Shown here: positions 18,371-29,337 of the stretch, in pieces
How positions within the stretch are numbered: position 1 is the first letter of the stretch
Layout: the number at the start of each line of letters is the position of its first letter
NCBI GenBank assembly: GCA_019448385.1
Contig: JAGTXO010000047.1
Location: 124,001 to 188,000 of the forward strand
Direction of reading: 5' to 3'
Length of the DNA: 64,000 nucleotides
Source: Diacronema lutheri
Taxonomy: Eukaryota; Haptophyta; Pavlovophyceae; Pavlovales; Pavlovaceae
Translations under genes and position numbers: made by a program
The notes under the pieces: model-generated
Database searches by the model: none
What the model was told of the DNA's origin: nothing
What the model saw: only the letters and a program-made list of their open reading frames with translations

Positions 18371-20415
18371 ATGGGGTGTGGACTGTCCGCACGGATTTTC
18401 CCGACGTCCGTCGCGCCGTACAGCAAGGGCGCGCGCGTGATCGACGGGCACACATGGCGCAATACGGGGCAGATGACCCCGGCGATCGCCGAGATCGCCG
18501 GCGAGAACGCACGCCCGTACGCCTCCCTCCGCTTCCCGCCGCGTGACGGCGCGAGCCCGGCGTACGCGGGCGACACGTACGGCGACGGCGTCACATACGA
18601 CTGTGCGCGCACCGCTGCGGCCAGCCTCGCGTGTGTGAGGCTGTGGATCTGCATTTGCGTGGCGTGCGCGCACCGCACGCATGCGGCTTCGCCTCCTGCG
18701 ACGCGCGCGCCGGGTGTGGGTGGGAGGCTGCGGCCACGCGCCGAGCCGGCGCGATCATCGCGTGACCGCTCTGGCGGTCGGCTGCCGCCCACGCCCACGA
18801 GCGCAGCCGTGCGGCCTGCCGCTTGCGCGCTCGTGCGCATCGCGGTGGTGCTTTGATGCGTCGCATCGCGAGCATTGCTTTGGTCGCGTGATGAACCCCC
18901 CCCCCCCCCTCCCCCCCCCCCCGACGGCGGGCGGTACCCGCCGTTAGGGGACTGGTACTTCCGGTCCTGGACCTTTTACCCGTTCTCGTGGGCTGAGGAC
19001 GACCTCCTTGCGCTGCTCGCCAGCTTCTTCGTCGAGGCAGGTTTCGTCACGCAGTTTCAAATCCCGATGGTGTGGCGCCCCCTCGTGCTGGGCGCTAGCC
19101 TCCGCCCTCGCTGCGCGCGCGAGCGCGCGCGCCGGCTTTCGTCCTGCCCAGCACAGCCCCTCCCTCCCATAGCCTCGCTCAACGCTCATCCCCGCGCGCA
19201 CATGCTGGGACTCCCCCCCCCCCCCCCCCCCCCCCCTTCGCGCGCTTCCCACCCCGCCCCTCCAATCCCCGACCACCCCCTTTACCCCATTCACCACCCC
19301 ATCCGCCGCCCGCCGCCCGCCGCGCCGTTCCGCGCCACCTCGCGCGCCAGGCGACACTGAACACCCTCATGGCGCGTGTACGCGGCGTGATGCGCGCACA
19401 ACCATACCACAACTTTCAGCATGTCTGCGACGTGACGCAGGCCGTCTTCATCTTCGTGCAGGCGCCCACCGCCATCGCGCACTTGCCTCCCATCCACCGC
19501 TTTGCTGTGCTCCTTGCCGCTCTGATGCACGACTTGGACCACCCTGGGTTCACCAACCTGTGCGCACTGCGATTCGGCGCGGCGAGGCGCGGCGCAGGGC
19601 GGCGGAGGGCAGGGCAGGGCAGGGCAAGGCATGGCAGGGCAGGGCAGGGCAAGGCAGGGCAGGGCAGGGCAGGGCAGGGCAGGGCAGGTCGAGGAAGCGA
19701 CGCGCGCCTCTCTCCCTCGCACATAATACATGCATGCATGCACGCCGCCACACACGCCCACGACCTTGACCCCCCCCCCCCCCCCCATTCACCCCCCAAC
19801 CCCCCCCCCCCCCCCCCCCAAAAACACACATTTCTTTTGCCCCGCAGCTTTCTCAAGCATTCCGGCTCGGAGCTCACGCAAAAGTACGGCCCCGACGGTA
19901 CCCTCGAGAAGCACCACGCCGCGCTCGCGCTCGCCATGCTCGACGCGCCGGAGACCGACGTGCTCGTGCACTGCACGCCCGCGGAGCGCGCGGAGGTGCG
20001 CCGACTTTTGGAGAAGTGCGTGCTTGCGACGGACATGTCGCGGCACAAGACGATCATCGACGACGTGGCCAAGCTGATGCCGAAGCACTTCGAGGCGGCG
20101 GTGCAGCACACGCGCGTCGAGCGGATGACTTCTCTCCAGCCACTGCGCGCGCGCTTGCCCGCCGCACCCGTGCACAACGCGCGCGGCGCCAAGGGCGCGG
20201 GCGGCTTGCCCGAGCGCACGTCGCACGACGACGAGGCGCGCGCGCGCCACCTTTTTGACCGACGGCGAGAGTCCATTGATCGGCTCGTTAAAAGCGGCCA
20301 GGTGCGCGCGGGAAGGGGAGAAAGGGGAAGGGGAGAAAGGGGGGGTGGTGGGTTGTGGTGCTGGGGGGGGGGGGGGGGGGGGGGGGATTTGCGCGCGCGC
20401 GGCGCGGCGCGCGCG

Positions 20416-20446
<31 letters not shown>

Positions 20447-21033
20447 CGGGGGGGGGGGGGGAGGGCGGAAGCGGGGGGGGGTGGGGGGGGGCAGAGCGGA
20501 AGCAAAGGCGCCGATCACGCGGCGTGGCCCGCCCGTCAGCTTGGACGGGCGCGCTCGTTGCAGCCGGCGTGTCCCTGTGCGCCACGCGCCGCGCGCCACC
20601 CCGCCGCGCCGCGCGTCCGCCAACCGACGCGCCGCGCGCCCGCCACCCGAACGCGCGCCGCGCGCAGACGGAAGCCATCTTGCTCCTCTTCATCAAAGCC
20701 GCCGATCTTTCAAATGTCTCGCGGCCAGCGCACGCCAACGAGCGGTGGGTGTCCAAAATCTACGCCGAATTCCACCGCCAAGGACGCGCGGAGGCGGAAC
20801 GCGCCTTCCCGCCATCTCCCGGCATGGCGGAAAGCGACTCTGTCGCAAAGGGGCAAATCTTCTTTGGAGGCGTGATTTGCCGGCCGCTCTTTGTGATGCT
20901 CGCGGGCGTGGTGCCTGAGGCCGTCCCGTTCCTCGACCAGCTCGACCTCAACCTCGAGCGATGGAAGGCGGCGGCCGCGCTCGAGGACGCGGACGCAGCC
21001 GCGCGCGCCGGCGCGGCCGCCGAGCCGACGTAG
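18371..21033 (+). CDS. Class I 3',5'-cyclic nucleotide phosphodiesterase, N-acylated
   Basis: Exons 18371 to about 18632, 18948-19069, 19351-19559, 19848-20301, 20668-21033; about 470 residues. The first donor is uncertain by a few bases. The start MGCGLS has Gly2, Cys3 and Ser6, a dual myristoylation/palmitoylation signal. The catalytic domain begins at DWYFRSWTFYPFSW and has the metal-site signature: PYHNFQH, LMHDLDHPG (HD...H), ATDMSRHK, and IKAADLSNVSRP carrying the distal Asp. Spacing and order match metazoan PDE-type HD hydrolases, so it should hydrolyse cAMP and/or cGMP; nucleotide preference cannot be read off. Membrane tethering together with a flagellar protein elsewhere in the window makes a ciliary or plasma-membrane site plausible. 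No GAF or TM domain is visible. Intron 4 contains a long G-run on the sense strand, opposite to most introns here. Confidence 0.88.
19605..19687. repeat. 5-bp (AGGGC)n microsatellite
   Basis: About 16 units with a few interruptions (AAGGC, ATGGC), in intron 3 of the phosphodiesterase gene right after the donor. Confidence 0.9.
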
Positions 21034-21405
21034 GCGGCGGCGGCGGCGCGCGGCGCGGCTGGCGCAGCCCGCGCGGCCGTTGTAGGTATCTTTGTTCGAG
21101 TTGGCGTGTGCCCCCACCGGTGGGGGCCCTCCCTTGCGTGACGCGTGACGCGTGACGCGTGTGACTCAGCGGCTGTCGCTGCCGCTGCGAGTCCGGGCGT
21201 GTGATTGCCGAAATGCGGATTGCTGGCCCGTGGCGTGTTCGCGCAACATCCGCTGGGCGAGGCACGGCGGCTCTCATTGGGGTCACACTGGGCCCGCTGT
21301 CAACGGGGACTCACTTTCCACCGAGTGGCGCAAAAGTGTCAGACCCACAGTCACCTAGCCTCTTGACTTTTGCCGACTGGGACCGCTCTCGACGGGTCGG
21401 CAGAA
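21034..21405. other. Intergenic region between PDE and arabinosyltransferase genes
   Basis: 372 bp between two plus-strand genes. It contains an 18-bp perfect palindrome (21110-21127), a short GTGACGC array (21137-21162) and no convincing ORF. The rest, about 21165-21405, is of mixed composition and is presumably the downstream gene's promoter and 5' UTR. Confidence 0.5.
21110..21127. repeat. 18-bp perfect palindrome
   Basis: GCCCCCACC followed directly by its reverse complement GGTGGGGGC. It sits about 80 bp after the phosphodiesterase stop codon, so it could form a 3' UTR hairpin or be a dimeric protein-binding site. Confidence 0.8.
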
Positions 21406-22378
21406 ATGCGCGCTGCCGCCAGAATCGGCAGACCGGGCGTACCCCAAACCGCCGGCGGCGGCAAGGCGCGGGGCGTGCGGCTGGCGATCTGCCTGACGAC
21501 CGCCGGGCTGCTCTCGCTCATCTCGTACTGGAACGTCCGCTTCGTCTACGACCGTTCGCAGGCCGCCGCGCAGCAGGCGCTGGCGTACGAGCGCGAGGCG
21601 GCGGTGTCGCACGCCAACCGGAGGTATCGTGGCGGGAGCGACGCGGTGCTGTACCTGCGCGAGGGCGGCGCCGCGGCGGCGGGGCCGGCGGAGCTGGAGG
21701 GCGGCAGTGGCGACAGCGCCCACGCCGGTGGTGCACACGATGGCGCCACGCCCGAGGGCGGCGGCGCGGGCGCGGCCGCCGGGCGCGACGCGCCGGCGGC
21801 GGACGCCGCGGCCGGTGGCGCCGCGGCGGGCGCGGGCGCGGGCGCGGGTGGCGCGGTGCTGAGCCCCGCGGCGGCCGCGCGGCGCGCCGCGGCGCTCGCC
21901 GAGCAGCGGCGCATGGCGGACGCGGCCAAGGCCGCCGGCTGCGCGCCGCTCCGCCCGTTCCACACCCTCCTCACGGCGCAGTCTACGACCTATCAGAACT
22001 GGCAGGCGCGGATCATGCACTTCCACTTTCAAAAGCAGCGCGCGGCCGCCGGCGCGTGCTCGGAGATGGGCGGCTTCACCCGCCTCGTCGCGCACGGCAC
22101 CGGCCAGCCCGACGGTTTAGAAAGTGAGATCGCCTCTGTCTTTGTGACGGAGTACACTCGGGAGGACCTCGCGCGCTTCAAGCACTTTGCCGTCATGAAC
22201 AGGCCATACTCGGGTTCGTGCGCGCGCGCGCGCTCTACGCTTCCTTGCTTTTGCCCCCCCCCACCAGCCCCCCTTCCCTTCCCCCCGCGCATCCTTCATT
22301 TTGCCTCCGGCTGGCCCGCAGCCCCCTTCCCTCCCCCTTCCATCTTTCTTTTCAAAACAAACCAACCAACCCCCCCCT

Positions 22379-22436
<58 letters not shown>

Positions 22437-25164
22437 ACCCACCCTCCCACCCGCAGTCGTGCAGATGCTCGCCTCGCCCGAGCACATGGCAGCCATCGTG
22501 GAGGACTACATTATGATTGCCGAAACCGACCACGTCCTCCTCCGCCCGCTGCCGAACCTCGCGTCAGTTACGGAACCGGCCGCGTACCATTTCGGTTACA
22601 TGCACGCGCACGCAGGCACGCAGCGGGTACGCGCGCGCCGTTGCGGCCGCGGCCGAGCGCCGGCGCCGGCGGTGGCGGTGGCGGTGGCGGTGGCGAAGGC
22701 CAAGTGTGCAATTGCCGCCTGCAGACGCCGCGAGCTGCGGGGGGGGGGTGGGGGGGGGTGGGGGTGGGGGGGGGTTGGGGGCGCACACAACGGTCGCAGT
22801 TCCTGCCCACGCCGGCTCGCGCCCGCATGGGCGCCCGTCGCGATGGGCACGCCGCCGCCTGCCTGCTCCCTCCCCGTTTCCTCCCTCCCGTTCCCTCCCC
22901 TTCCCCCCCCCCCCCCCCCTCCTTCCTTTGCGGCATGACGTGCGATCACCCGCCGCCCGTCCCCGCCACACGCGGCCGCTTTTCAAATGCGGCGCGCGGG
23001 ACGGGGCACATCGCGCGCCCCCATCCGCAGGTCATCTCGCAGATCACGCAGCAGGTCACGTGGCAGCAGGTACAGCCCATCGGCCCGTCGCCCGCCATAC
23101 TGCACGTCGACACGCTGCGCAAGTTGACGGTGCGTGCGGCGGCCGTTGGGCCGTTGGGCCGTTGGGCGCGGCGGCGGCCGTTGGGCCGTTGGGCGCGGCG
23201 GCGGCCGTTGGGCCGTTGGGGTGCAGGGCGCGCGGCGCCTGCGCGGCGCGTGCGCCTCGCCTCGCCGAGCGTTGGTCGTGCAGCAGCAGGCCACGCGCGA
23301 GTCCTCCCTTCCGTGCAGCAGCAGGCCACGCGCGAGTCCTCCCTTCCGTGCAGCAGCAGGCCACGCGCGAGTCCTCCCTTCCGTGCAGCAGCAGGCCACG
23401 CGCAAGTCCTCCCTTCCGTGCAGCAGCAGGCCACGCGCGAGTCCTCCCTTCCGTGCAGCAGCAGGCCACGCGCGAGTCCTCCCTTCCGTGCAGCAGCAGG
23501 CCACGCGCGAGTCCTCCCTTCCGTGCAGCAGCAGGCCACGCGCGAGTCCTCCCTTCCGTGCAGCAGCAGGCCACGCGCGAGTCCTCCCTTCCGTGCAGCA
23601 GCAGGCCACGCGCGAGTCCTCCCTTCCGTGCAGCAGCAGGCCACGCGCGAGTCCTCCCTTCCGTGCAGCAGCAGGCCACGCGCGAGTCCTCCCTTCCGTG
23701 CAGCAGCAGGCCACGCGCAAGTCCTCCCTTCCGTGCAGCAGCAGGCCACGCGCGAGTCCTCCCTTCCGTGCAGCAGCAGGCCACGCGCGAGTCCTCCCTT
23801 CCGTGCAGCAGCAGGCCACGCGCGAGTCCTCCCTTCCGTGCAGCAGCAGGCCACGCGCGAGTCCTCCCTTCCGTGCAGCAGCAGGCCACGCGCGAGTCCT
23901 CCCTTCCGTGCAGCAGCAGGCCACGCGCGAGTCCTCCCTTCCGTGCAGCAGCAGGCCACGCGCGAGTCCTCCCTTCCGTGCAGCAGCAGGCCACGCGCGA
24001 GTCCTCCCTTCCGTGCAGCAGCAGGCCACGCGCGAGTCCTCCCTTCCGTGCAGCAGCAGGCCACGCACGAGTCCTTCCTTCCGTGCAGCAGCAGGCCACG
24101 CGCGAGTCCTTCCTTCCGTGCAGCAGCAGGCCACGCGCGAGTCCTCCCTTCCGTGCAGCAGCATGCCACGCGCGAGTCCTTCCTTCCCGTTCGTATCGCA
24201 CATATTGCCTACCCAACCTCCTCCCCTCCCCCTCTCCCCTCTTCCCCTTTTTTGCGCCTCCGTTCGTATCCCACTCATTGCCAATCCTATCCCTCCCTCC
24301 CTCCCCCCCCCCCCCCCCCCCCCCCCCCCAACCCACCCACACCCCTTTTGCGCCTCCCTTCCCCGCGCCGCGGCCTTTCAGCCCAAGTGGAACGAGTACA
24401 GCATCGCACTCAAGCTCAACAACGAGGCAGACAAGATGTTTGGCTGGGTGCTCGAGATGTGGGGGTACGCGCCGCTTCGCCCCCCCCTTCCCATTCCTTC
24501 CCACATCCTTCCTCTTCCCACCCCCTTCCCTCCCCACCCCCTCTCCCCTCCCCACCCCCTCTGCGACCCCTCTCTATCGACACTAGGCAAATTTTCGCCC
24601 GCCCCGCCCCGCCCGCACCACTTTTGCTCACACGCGCTCGCGCCCTTTTAAAAAATGCGCGCGCGTGGGCGAGTGCGCGCGTGCGCTCACGCGACGCACC
24701 GCTGCTGCGCATGGCGCGTCGTCCCCATTGCCCCATACCCCCATACCGCCATACCGCCATACCGCTATTGCCCCATTGCCCCTTACCGCTATTGCCCCAT
24801 TGCCCCTTACCGCTATTGCCCCATTGCCCCTTACCGCTATTGCCCCATTGCCCCTTACCGCTATTGCCCCATTGCCCCTTACCGCTATTGCCCCATTGCC
24901 CCTTACCGCTATTGCCCCATTGCCCCCTCCCGCCATACCGCTATTGCCCCTTCCCGCCACGTGTCCCCGTCGCAGCTACGCGATCGCCGCCGCGGAGTTG
25001 GGCATCGTGCACCGCGTGCTCACGGAGTTTCAGTGTGAGCCGGGCGCGCAGTCGCGCTTGACTGAGGAGTGAGCGCGACTGCGCCTTGCCCCCCCCCCCC
25101 CCCCTTCCCCCCTTTTTTTTCTTTTTTCTTTTCAAACCACGTACCCACTTACCTCCTTCCTCCC

Positions 25165-25204
<40 letters not shown>

Positions 25205-26000
25205 CCCTTCCCCTCCCTCAAGGTATGTGCGCCAGTATTACATCCACCACTACACATACGGCTCCGAGTACCGCCTCGACGGCTCTCCGCAGGGCGTCAA
25301 CCAGATCGGCGAGTGGTCGCTCGATAAGCGCCACTATGGCGGCGCATACCCACCTCGCAATCTCCAATTGCCGCCCGACCGCGGCCACGCCGCGTCCAAC
25401 TTTGCGCCGCGCTGGCTCACGCGCGCGTGGAACGAAGCGAGCGCGGCAATCGCGAGCTGGCCGGACACAAAGGCGATGGGCACAATCGGCTGGCGGCGGG
25501 AGCCACCAACCGACGAGCAGCTCCGGTGAGCCTCGCGCGCCCGCCCGACCACCGCCGCGCGCACGCAAACCGCGTGCGTGCAGCCTTCGCCGACCGCGCG
25601 CGCGCGGCGGTGGGCGGTCGCGCGCATTGCGCGCGACGTGATGTCGGCGCGCGCGCTCCGGCGTGCGCGTGGCTGACGCCGTGCGATCCGTTCGTCGTGC
25701 CCTCGCGTCGTCGCATCGCTTCTGCTGCGCAGCGCGTCGGCGACGGCGGGCGCCATCGTCGGCACGCGCTGGCGATGGGGCGGTGTGAGCGGCCTCGTCT
25801 TCGGCGAGCGCGGCGCGCTCAAGACGCCGTGGGGCGAGGGCAAGTGGGGCATCGTGCCCGGCGACAAGACGGGCGAGGCCATCTTTGTCGACTTTGCGTC
25901 CGCGCTGCACAATTTGAAATTCGATCTCGGCGCCGGCACCTTCTCGTCGGAGCGCGTCGGCGACGGCGAGAAGGTGCTGGGCACCAAGGAGCCCGCGTGA
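21406..26000 (+). CDS. Hydroxyproline O-arabinosyltransferase-like type II membrane glycosyltransferase
   Basis: Seven exons: 21406-22213, 22457-22626, 23031-23129, 24382-24464, 24976-25068, 25223-25525, 25733-26000; 607 residues. A TM anchor (LAICLTTAGLLSLISYW, about 28-44) and an Ala/Gly stem precede the catalytic region. Family motifs run in order: PFHTLLTAQSTTYQNWQARI, MGGFTRLVAHG, FAVMNRPYSVVQ, EDYIMIAETDHVLLRPLPNL (the DxD-like site), GPSPAILHVD, DKMFGWVLEMWGYA, IHHYTYGSEYRLDG, IGEWSLDKRHYGG, PPRNLQLPP. This matches plant Hyp O-arabinosyltransferases (HPAT, GT95) and the related peptidyl-serine galactosyltransferases; acceptor choice cannot be decided. It would act in the Golgi on Hyp-rich secreted proteins such as the giant (PPSPPP)n protein at 50.9-59.1 kb. 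The last exon adds an extra small domain (RWRWGGVSGLVFGERGALKT). Introns hold large minisatellites. Confidence 0.88.
23148..23222. repeat. Short GTTGGGCC / GGGCGCGGCGGCGGCC repeat
   Basis: Three imperfect 25-28 bp units (GTTGGGCCGTTGGGCGCGGCG) in intron 3 of the arabinosyltransferase gene, just before the 35-bp array. Confidence 0.8.
23281..24190. repeat. 35-bp minisatellite, about 26 copies
   Basis: Unit GCAGCAGCAGGCCACGCGCG plus AGTCCTCCCTTCCGT, repeated about 26 times with only a handful of substitutions, filling most of the 1,252-bp intron 3 of the arabinosyltransferase gene. The unit lacks stops in all six frames, which produces several long overlapping false ORFs. The low divergence suggests recent expansion or ongoing homogenisation. 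Confidence 0.97.
24757..24930. repeat. 24-bp minisatellite, about 7 copies
   Basis: Unit TACCGCTATTGCCCCATTGC plus CCCT in intron 4 of the arabinosyltransferase gene; nearly identical copies with truncated variants at both ends. Confidence 0.93.
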
Positions 26001-26039
26001 TTTCGGCTAAGCCACCAGCATCCGGCCCGCCGATCCTGG

Positions 26040-27644
26040 TGCTTGCGAGAGCCCTCAAACGTAGCTTCCGCTAAATTTTGCAAAGGAGAATTTCCCGCCA
26101 TCACAACTTTGCTGTTCATGCGGAGCGCATTGCACGGAACCCAAGCAGGCGAGAAGCACATTGCCAATCGGCCAAAGCGGGGCGCAGGTTCGAAGCGTGC
26201 GGCGGTGAGCACAGCGTGGCGAGGGGTGGGAGGAGGGGGGAGTTGGGAGGGGGGGGGGGGGGGGGGGGGGGGGAGGGGGGGGGGCGCTGGTGGCGCGTGC
26301 CGGAGTGCACGGCCGCCGCAATGCGCCACATGGCCGCGCCGCGCGCCAAGCGTCGACGCCGTGCGGCCGCGCGTCCCAACGTCCCCTTACTCAGCAGCGT
26401 GCGCCACGACAGCGGGCGCGCGTCGCAACGCGCCGCCGCACACGCGCGCGCACCCGTGTCAAGTACGTGCACAATGTTCATCGGGTTGACCGCGTCCCAC
26501 CCGCCAAAGACGACCACCTTTGTGCCAACGACGACGGCCGTGTGTCCGTACATGCCGGAAGGCGTCTCGCCTGGCACCTGCGCGCAGTGGGCGGCGGGGT
26601 AGCGGCGTCGCCAGGCGTTGGCGACTGTCGTATTGGGCTCTCCGCTTCCATACGCACCCTTCCTGCCCTCTCCACCTTTGCCGCCGGCCACAACCCCCTC
26701 CCCCCCCCCCCCCCCAACCCCTATTCCCCACCACACTCGCATTGTCCTCCTCGCGCACCTGCACCGGGTGCCATACCCCCGTCGTGAGGTCGAGCGCGCT
26801 CAGCTCATCCGACGGCACCGCGCCCCCACGCCATCCGCCAATCACAAGCAGCTGCCCGCCGGGAGTGAGCGGTGCGGCGTGGTACGCGACGCCCTTGGGC
26901 GCCATCCCGCGCTGCCGTAGGCGCGACCACTCCAGTGTGAGGCAGTCCAGTGTCCAGACGTCGGACGAGTATGTGATAGATACGTGCCCATCGCCATCTG
27001 CGCGCGCGCTCGCGTGAGGGTGAATGGAGTTAGGGGTGGGTGGGGTCGGGGTGAGGCGAGGGGTGGGGTCGGGGGTGAGGGTTGGGTTGAGTCGGGGTGG
27101 CGGGGTGATGGGGTCGACGGTGGGCAGGGGGAGAGGGGCAGGGAGTTTGGGATGGGGGGGGGGGGGGGGGGAGCGCACCATGCAAGCAGCTCATCCCTCC
27201 AAACACCACGAGCGATGGGGTCGGCGGTGGGTAGGGGGAGAGGGGCAGGGACTTGGAGGGGGGGGGGGGGGAGAGAGAGCGCACCATGCAAGCAGCTCAT
27301 CCCTCCAAATACCACGAGCGATCCATCAATCGCGCAGCAGCTGTGGCACGAGAGCGGGGGTGGCGCGGGCGACGAGGGCCTGGGCTGCGACCAGACGAAC
27401 GCGTCGCAGTCGAGCAAGTGCAGGTCGGACAGCGAGAGCTTGCCGTTGTGCCTGCGCACGGGGCGGGCGGCGGGCGGCGCGCACGGTTGCGTCGGCGTGC
27501 GGCGAGCGGCGTCAGGCGGGGCGCGCGGCGGGCGGCGCGGGCGCGTGCATCGCGCGGGCTTGGCGCGAAATGGCGGCCAAAGCGTCCAACGGCTGTTCGC
27601 GCGGTTCCGTGCAATGAATTAAATGCGGAGGCAGAGGCATGGCG

Positions 27645-27677
<33 letters not shown>

Positions 27678-28532
27678 GCGGAATGGTTTGGCGCGTATGG
27701 TCCGCGCAATTCAAATGCAAAGGCAGTGGCATGGCGTGTGAGGGGGGCACGCGGAATGGTTTGGCGCGTATGGTCGAACGACGGGGCGGGTGGCGACAAA
27801 CGGCTCGCGAGGGGCGCCCGTTACGAGCCGCACCAAACGGGCGGGTAACGCGGCGCGCGCCGGCGCGCGGGGCAGCGCAGCGCACCCGCCCCAGACGATG
27901 AGCTTGCGCTCGACGAGCACGGCAGAATGCCAATAGCGCGGCGTCGGCAGCCGGCCCGTCGCCTCGCGCGGCCGCCACGCCATCTGCGCGCGCGCGTGGA
28001 CCAAGGCGGGAAGGGGGGGGGGCAGCGAATCGCGCGGTGCACGGCGCGCGGCGCGGCGATGGTGAAGGCAGAGAGGGCACGGGCATGGGGAAGAGCGGGC
28101 GCGCACAAGTGGATGCACACAGCGCGCGCTGAGCCGCGCCAACCGCGGCTCGGCGGCGCGGCGCGCGCGCAGGCCGGCTGCCGCGCGCGCGCGCACCTCG
28201 GCGAGGTCAAAGCACTGCAGGTCGTTGAAGATATACTTCGCGGTGCCCTTCTTCTCGCCGCGCCCGCCAAAGAAGAGCAGGCACTCATCCACCGCCGTCG
28301 CCGTGTGCCACGCGCGCGCGATCGGCCCTTTGCCGAGCGCCACACGCGGCCGTTCCCAGACGAGCGTCTCGGTGTTGAGGACGCACGGGTCGAGCGGGAG
28401 GTACTCAAACTTGGTGCCGGCGGTATGCTGTTGGCCGCCGCAGACGATGATGTTCCGCTCTACGAGCGTCATCGTGTGACCCCCCCGCGCCTTGGGCGCA
28501 TCGCCGCTCACCTTGAGCAGCGACCAGGCCAT
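26040..28532 (-). CDS. Kelch-repeat beta-propeller protein (3' end unresolved)
   Basis: Start ATG at 28532. Supported exons: 28532-28197, 27983-27886, 27451-27285, 26997-26759, 26577-26454; the last exon or exons lie between 26454 and about 26040 and could not be fixed. Kelch blades are clear, each with a Gly-Gly doublet and later Trp: ARGGHTMTLVERNIIVCGGQ, ARAWHTATAVDECLLFFGGR, PRYWHSAVLVERKLIVWGG, SCHSCCAIDGSLVVFGG, VAYHAAPLTPGGQLLVIGGW, MYGHTAVVVGTKVVVFGGWD. That makes about six blades, as in propellers that dock protein partners. No BTB or F-box is seen, so the role (scaffold, actin or ligase adaptor) is open. Four of five donors read GTGCGC. It is convergent with the arabinosyltransferase gene and divergent from the small gene at 28674. 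Confidence 0.78.
27104..27322. repeat. 106-bp tandem duplication spanning a splice donor
   Basis: The sequence starting GCGCACCATGCAAGCAGCTC occurs at 27173 and again at 27279, 106 bp apart with one substitution in the first 45 bp; a further partial copy of the unit's second half begins near 27104. The copy at 27279 contains the Kelch exon 3 end and its donor, so the donor is duplicated inside the intron. Confidence 0.9.
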
Positions 28533-28673
28533 GGCGGTTACCGCCTTTTTGAAACTGCGCGGAGAAAAAACCTTTAAAAGACCTCGGGCAACGTGACGCG
28601 TCTCCAGGTTACGCCGCGCATCTCCCTCCGCGCAGGGGCGCAGCGCCTTTCCGGGCGGAGCGTGCGCGCGACC

Positions 28674-28943
28674 ATGGGCAAGGGCTCGAACGCGAGCAAG
28701 AACAACAGGGCGCGTGAGGACGCGGCAAAGCGCGCCGCCGAACTCGCCAAGAACGCTGGCGGCGGCAGCGCCGGCCTCCAGTCGCGCAAAGCCGACGCCA
28801 ACACGTTCGCGCAGGCGGCCGCCGAGCGAGAACGGCTGAAGGCGGAGAAGGATGCGCGCGCGGCGGAGAAGAAGGCGAAGGAGGAGGTCGAGGCGCGCCG
28901 GTTGGCCAAGGCGCAGGCCGCGCTCATCAAGGACGGCAAGTGA
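28674..28943 (+). CDS. Small basic/charged coiled-coil protein (SERF-like start)
   Basis: 89 residues from MGKGSNASKNNRARED. The frame extends upstream only to a GTG at 28593; the ATG at 28674 sits in an ACCATGG context. The N-terminus resembles small eukaryotic SERF/4F5-type or MGxGNxxKxxxARE proteins, but the zinc-finger second half of the latter is absent. The remainder is a Lys/Glu/Ala-rich helix (AERERLKAEKDARAAEKKAK) likely to form a coiled coil. Function unknown. It lies 141 bp head-to-head from the Kelch gene. Confidence 0.55.
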   Translation: MGKGSNASKNNRAREDAAKRAAELAKNAGGGSAGLQSRKADANTFAQAAAERERLKAEKDARAAEKKAKEEVEARRLAKAQAALIKDGK

Positions 28944-29337
28944 GACGCCGGGCACGCGCACGCTGCGCCGGGGGCGCAGGCGCGCGCGTCTCCAGAAGCG
29001 CGAGCGCGCGCACGCGCGCGCGCGTGTGGCGCGACAGCGCGCGGCCGAGCTTGCGCGTGGCGAAGCGCTCCGCTGCGCCAATGCTCGGCCGCGCGGCCGT
29101 CGGCAGACAGTGAAGGCAGGGCATGGGCCGGGTGGGCGATTGCACGGCAATGGTGCGGCGTGGCTTGTGGCGTGCGCGCATGAGCTCTTTCGGCTCGTCA
29201 GGTCGTCGACCGACCGTCGGCCGCTCATCGAGCTTCACTCGGTCCACGCCAGGCCTAGCACTTCTGACTCACGTGCGACACTGGGCACATTTCAAAAACG
29301 GACATAGCAACTGTTATCGTCACAGACCTGGACGCCA
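28944..29337. other. Intergenic region
   Basis: 394 bp between two plus-strand genes. It is GC-rich with a (GC)n stretch (29007-29024) and an AT-richer part at 29280-29325 (CATTTCAAAAACGG). No ORF with family resemblance was seen; the end is presumably the promoter of the EF-hand membrane protein. Confidence 0.45.

Noticed and set aside
21201-22127. Plus-strand 308-residue Arg/Gly-rich ORF overlapping the arabinosyltransferase start
   Set aside because: Alternative-frame shadow of exon 1; no family features.
23281-24190. Regular repeat array resembling a CRISPR
   Set aside because: Contiguous 35-bp tandem units without variable spacers, inside a eukaryotic intron.
22946-24651. Several long overlapping ORFs on both strands rich in GLLLHGRED or QQATRESSLPC repeats
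   Set aside because: They are translations of the 35-bp stop-free minisatellite within an intron; they extend only slightly beyond the array.
26116-26454. Continuation of the last Kelch exon through LSWRTLLSKGTLGRAA
   Set aside because: Open but low-complexity; the alternative acceptor at TAAG (about 26394) gives ARRGHVAHCGGR, which is more Kelch-like. Neither could be confirmed, so the 3' end was left open.
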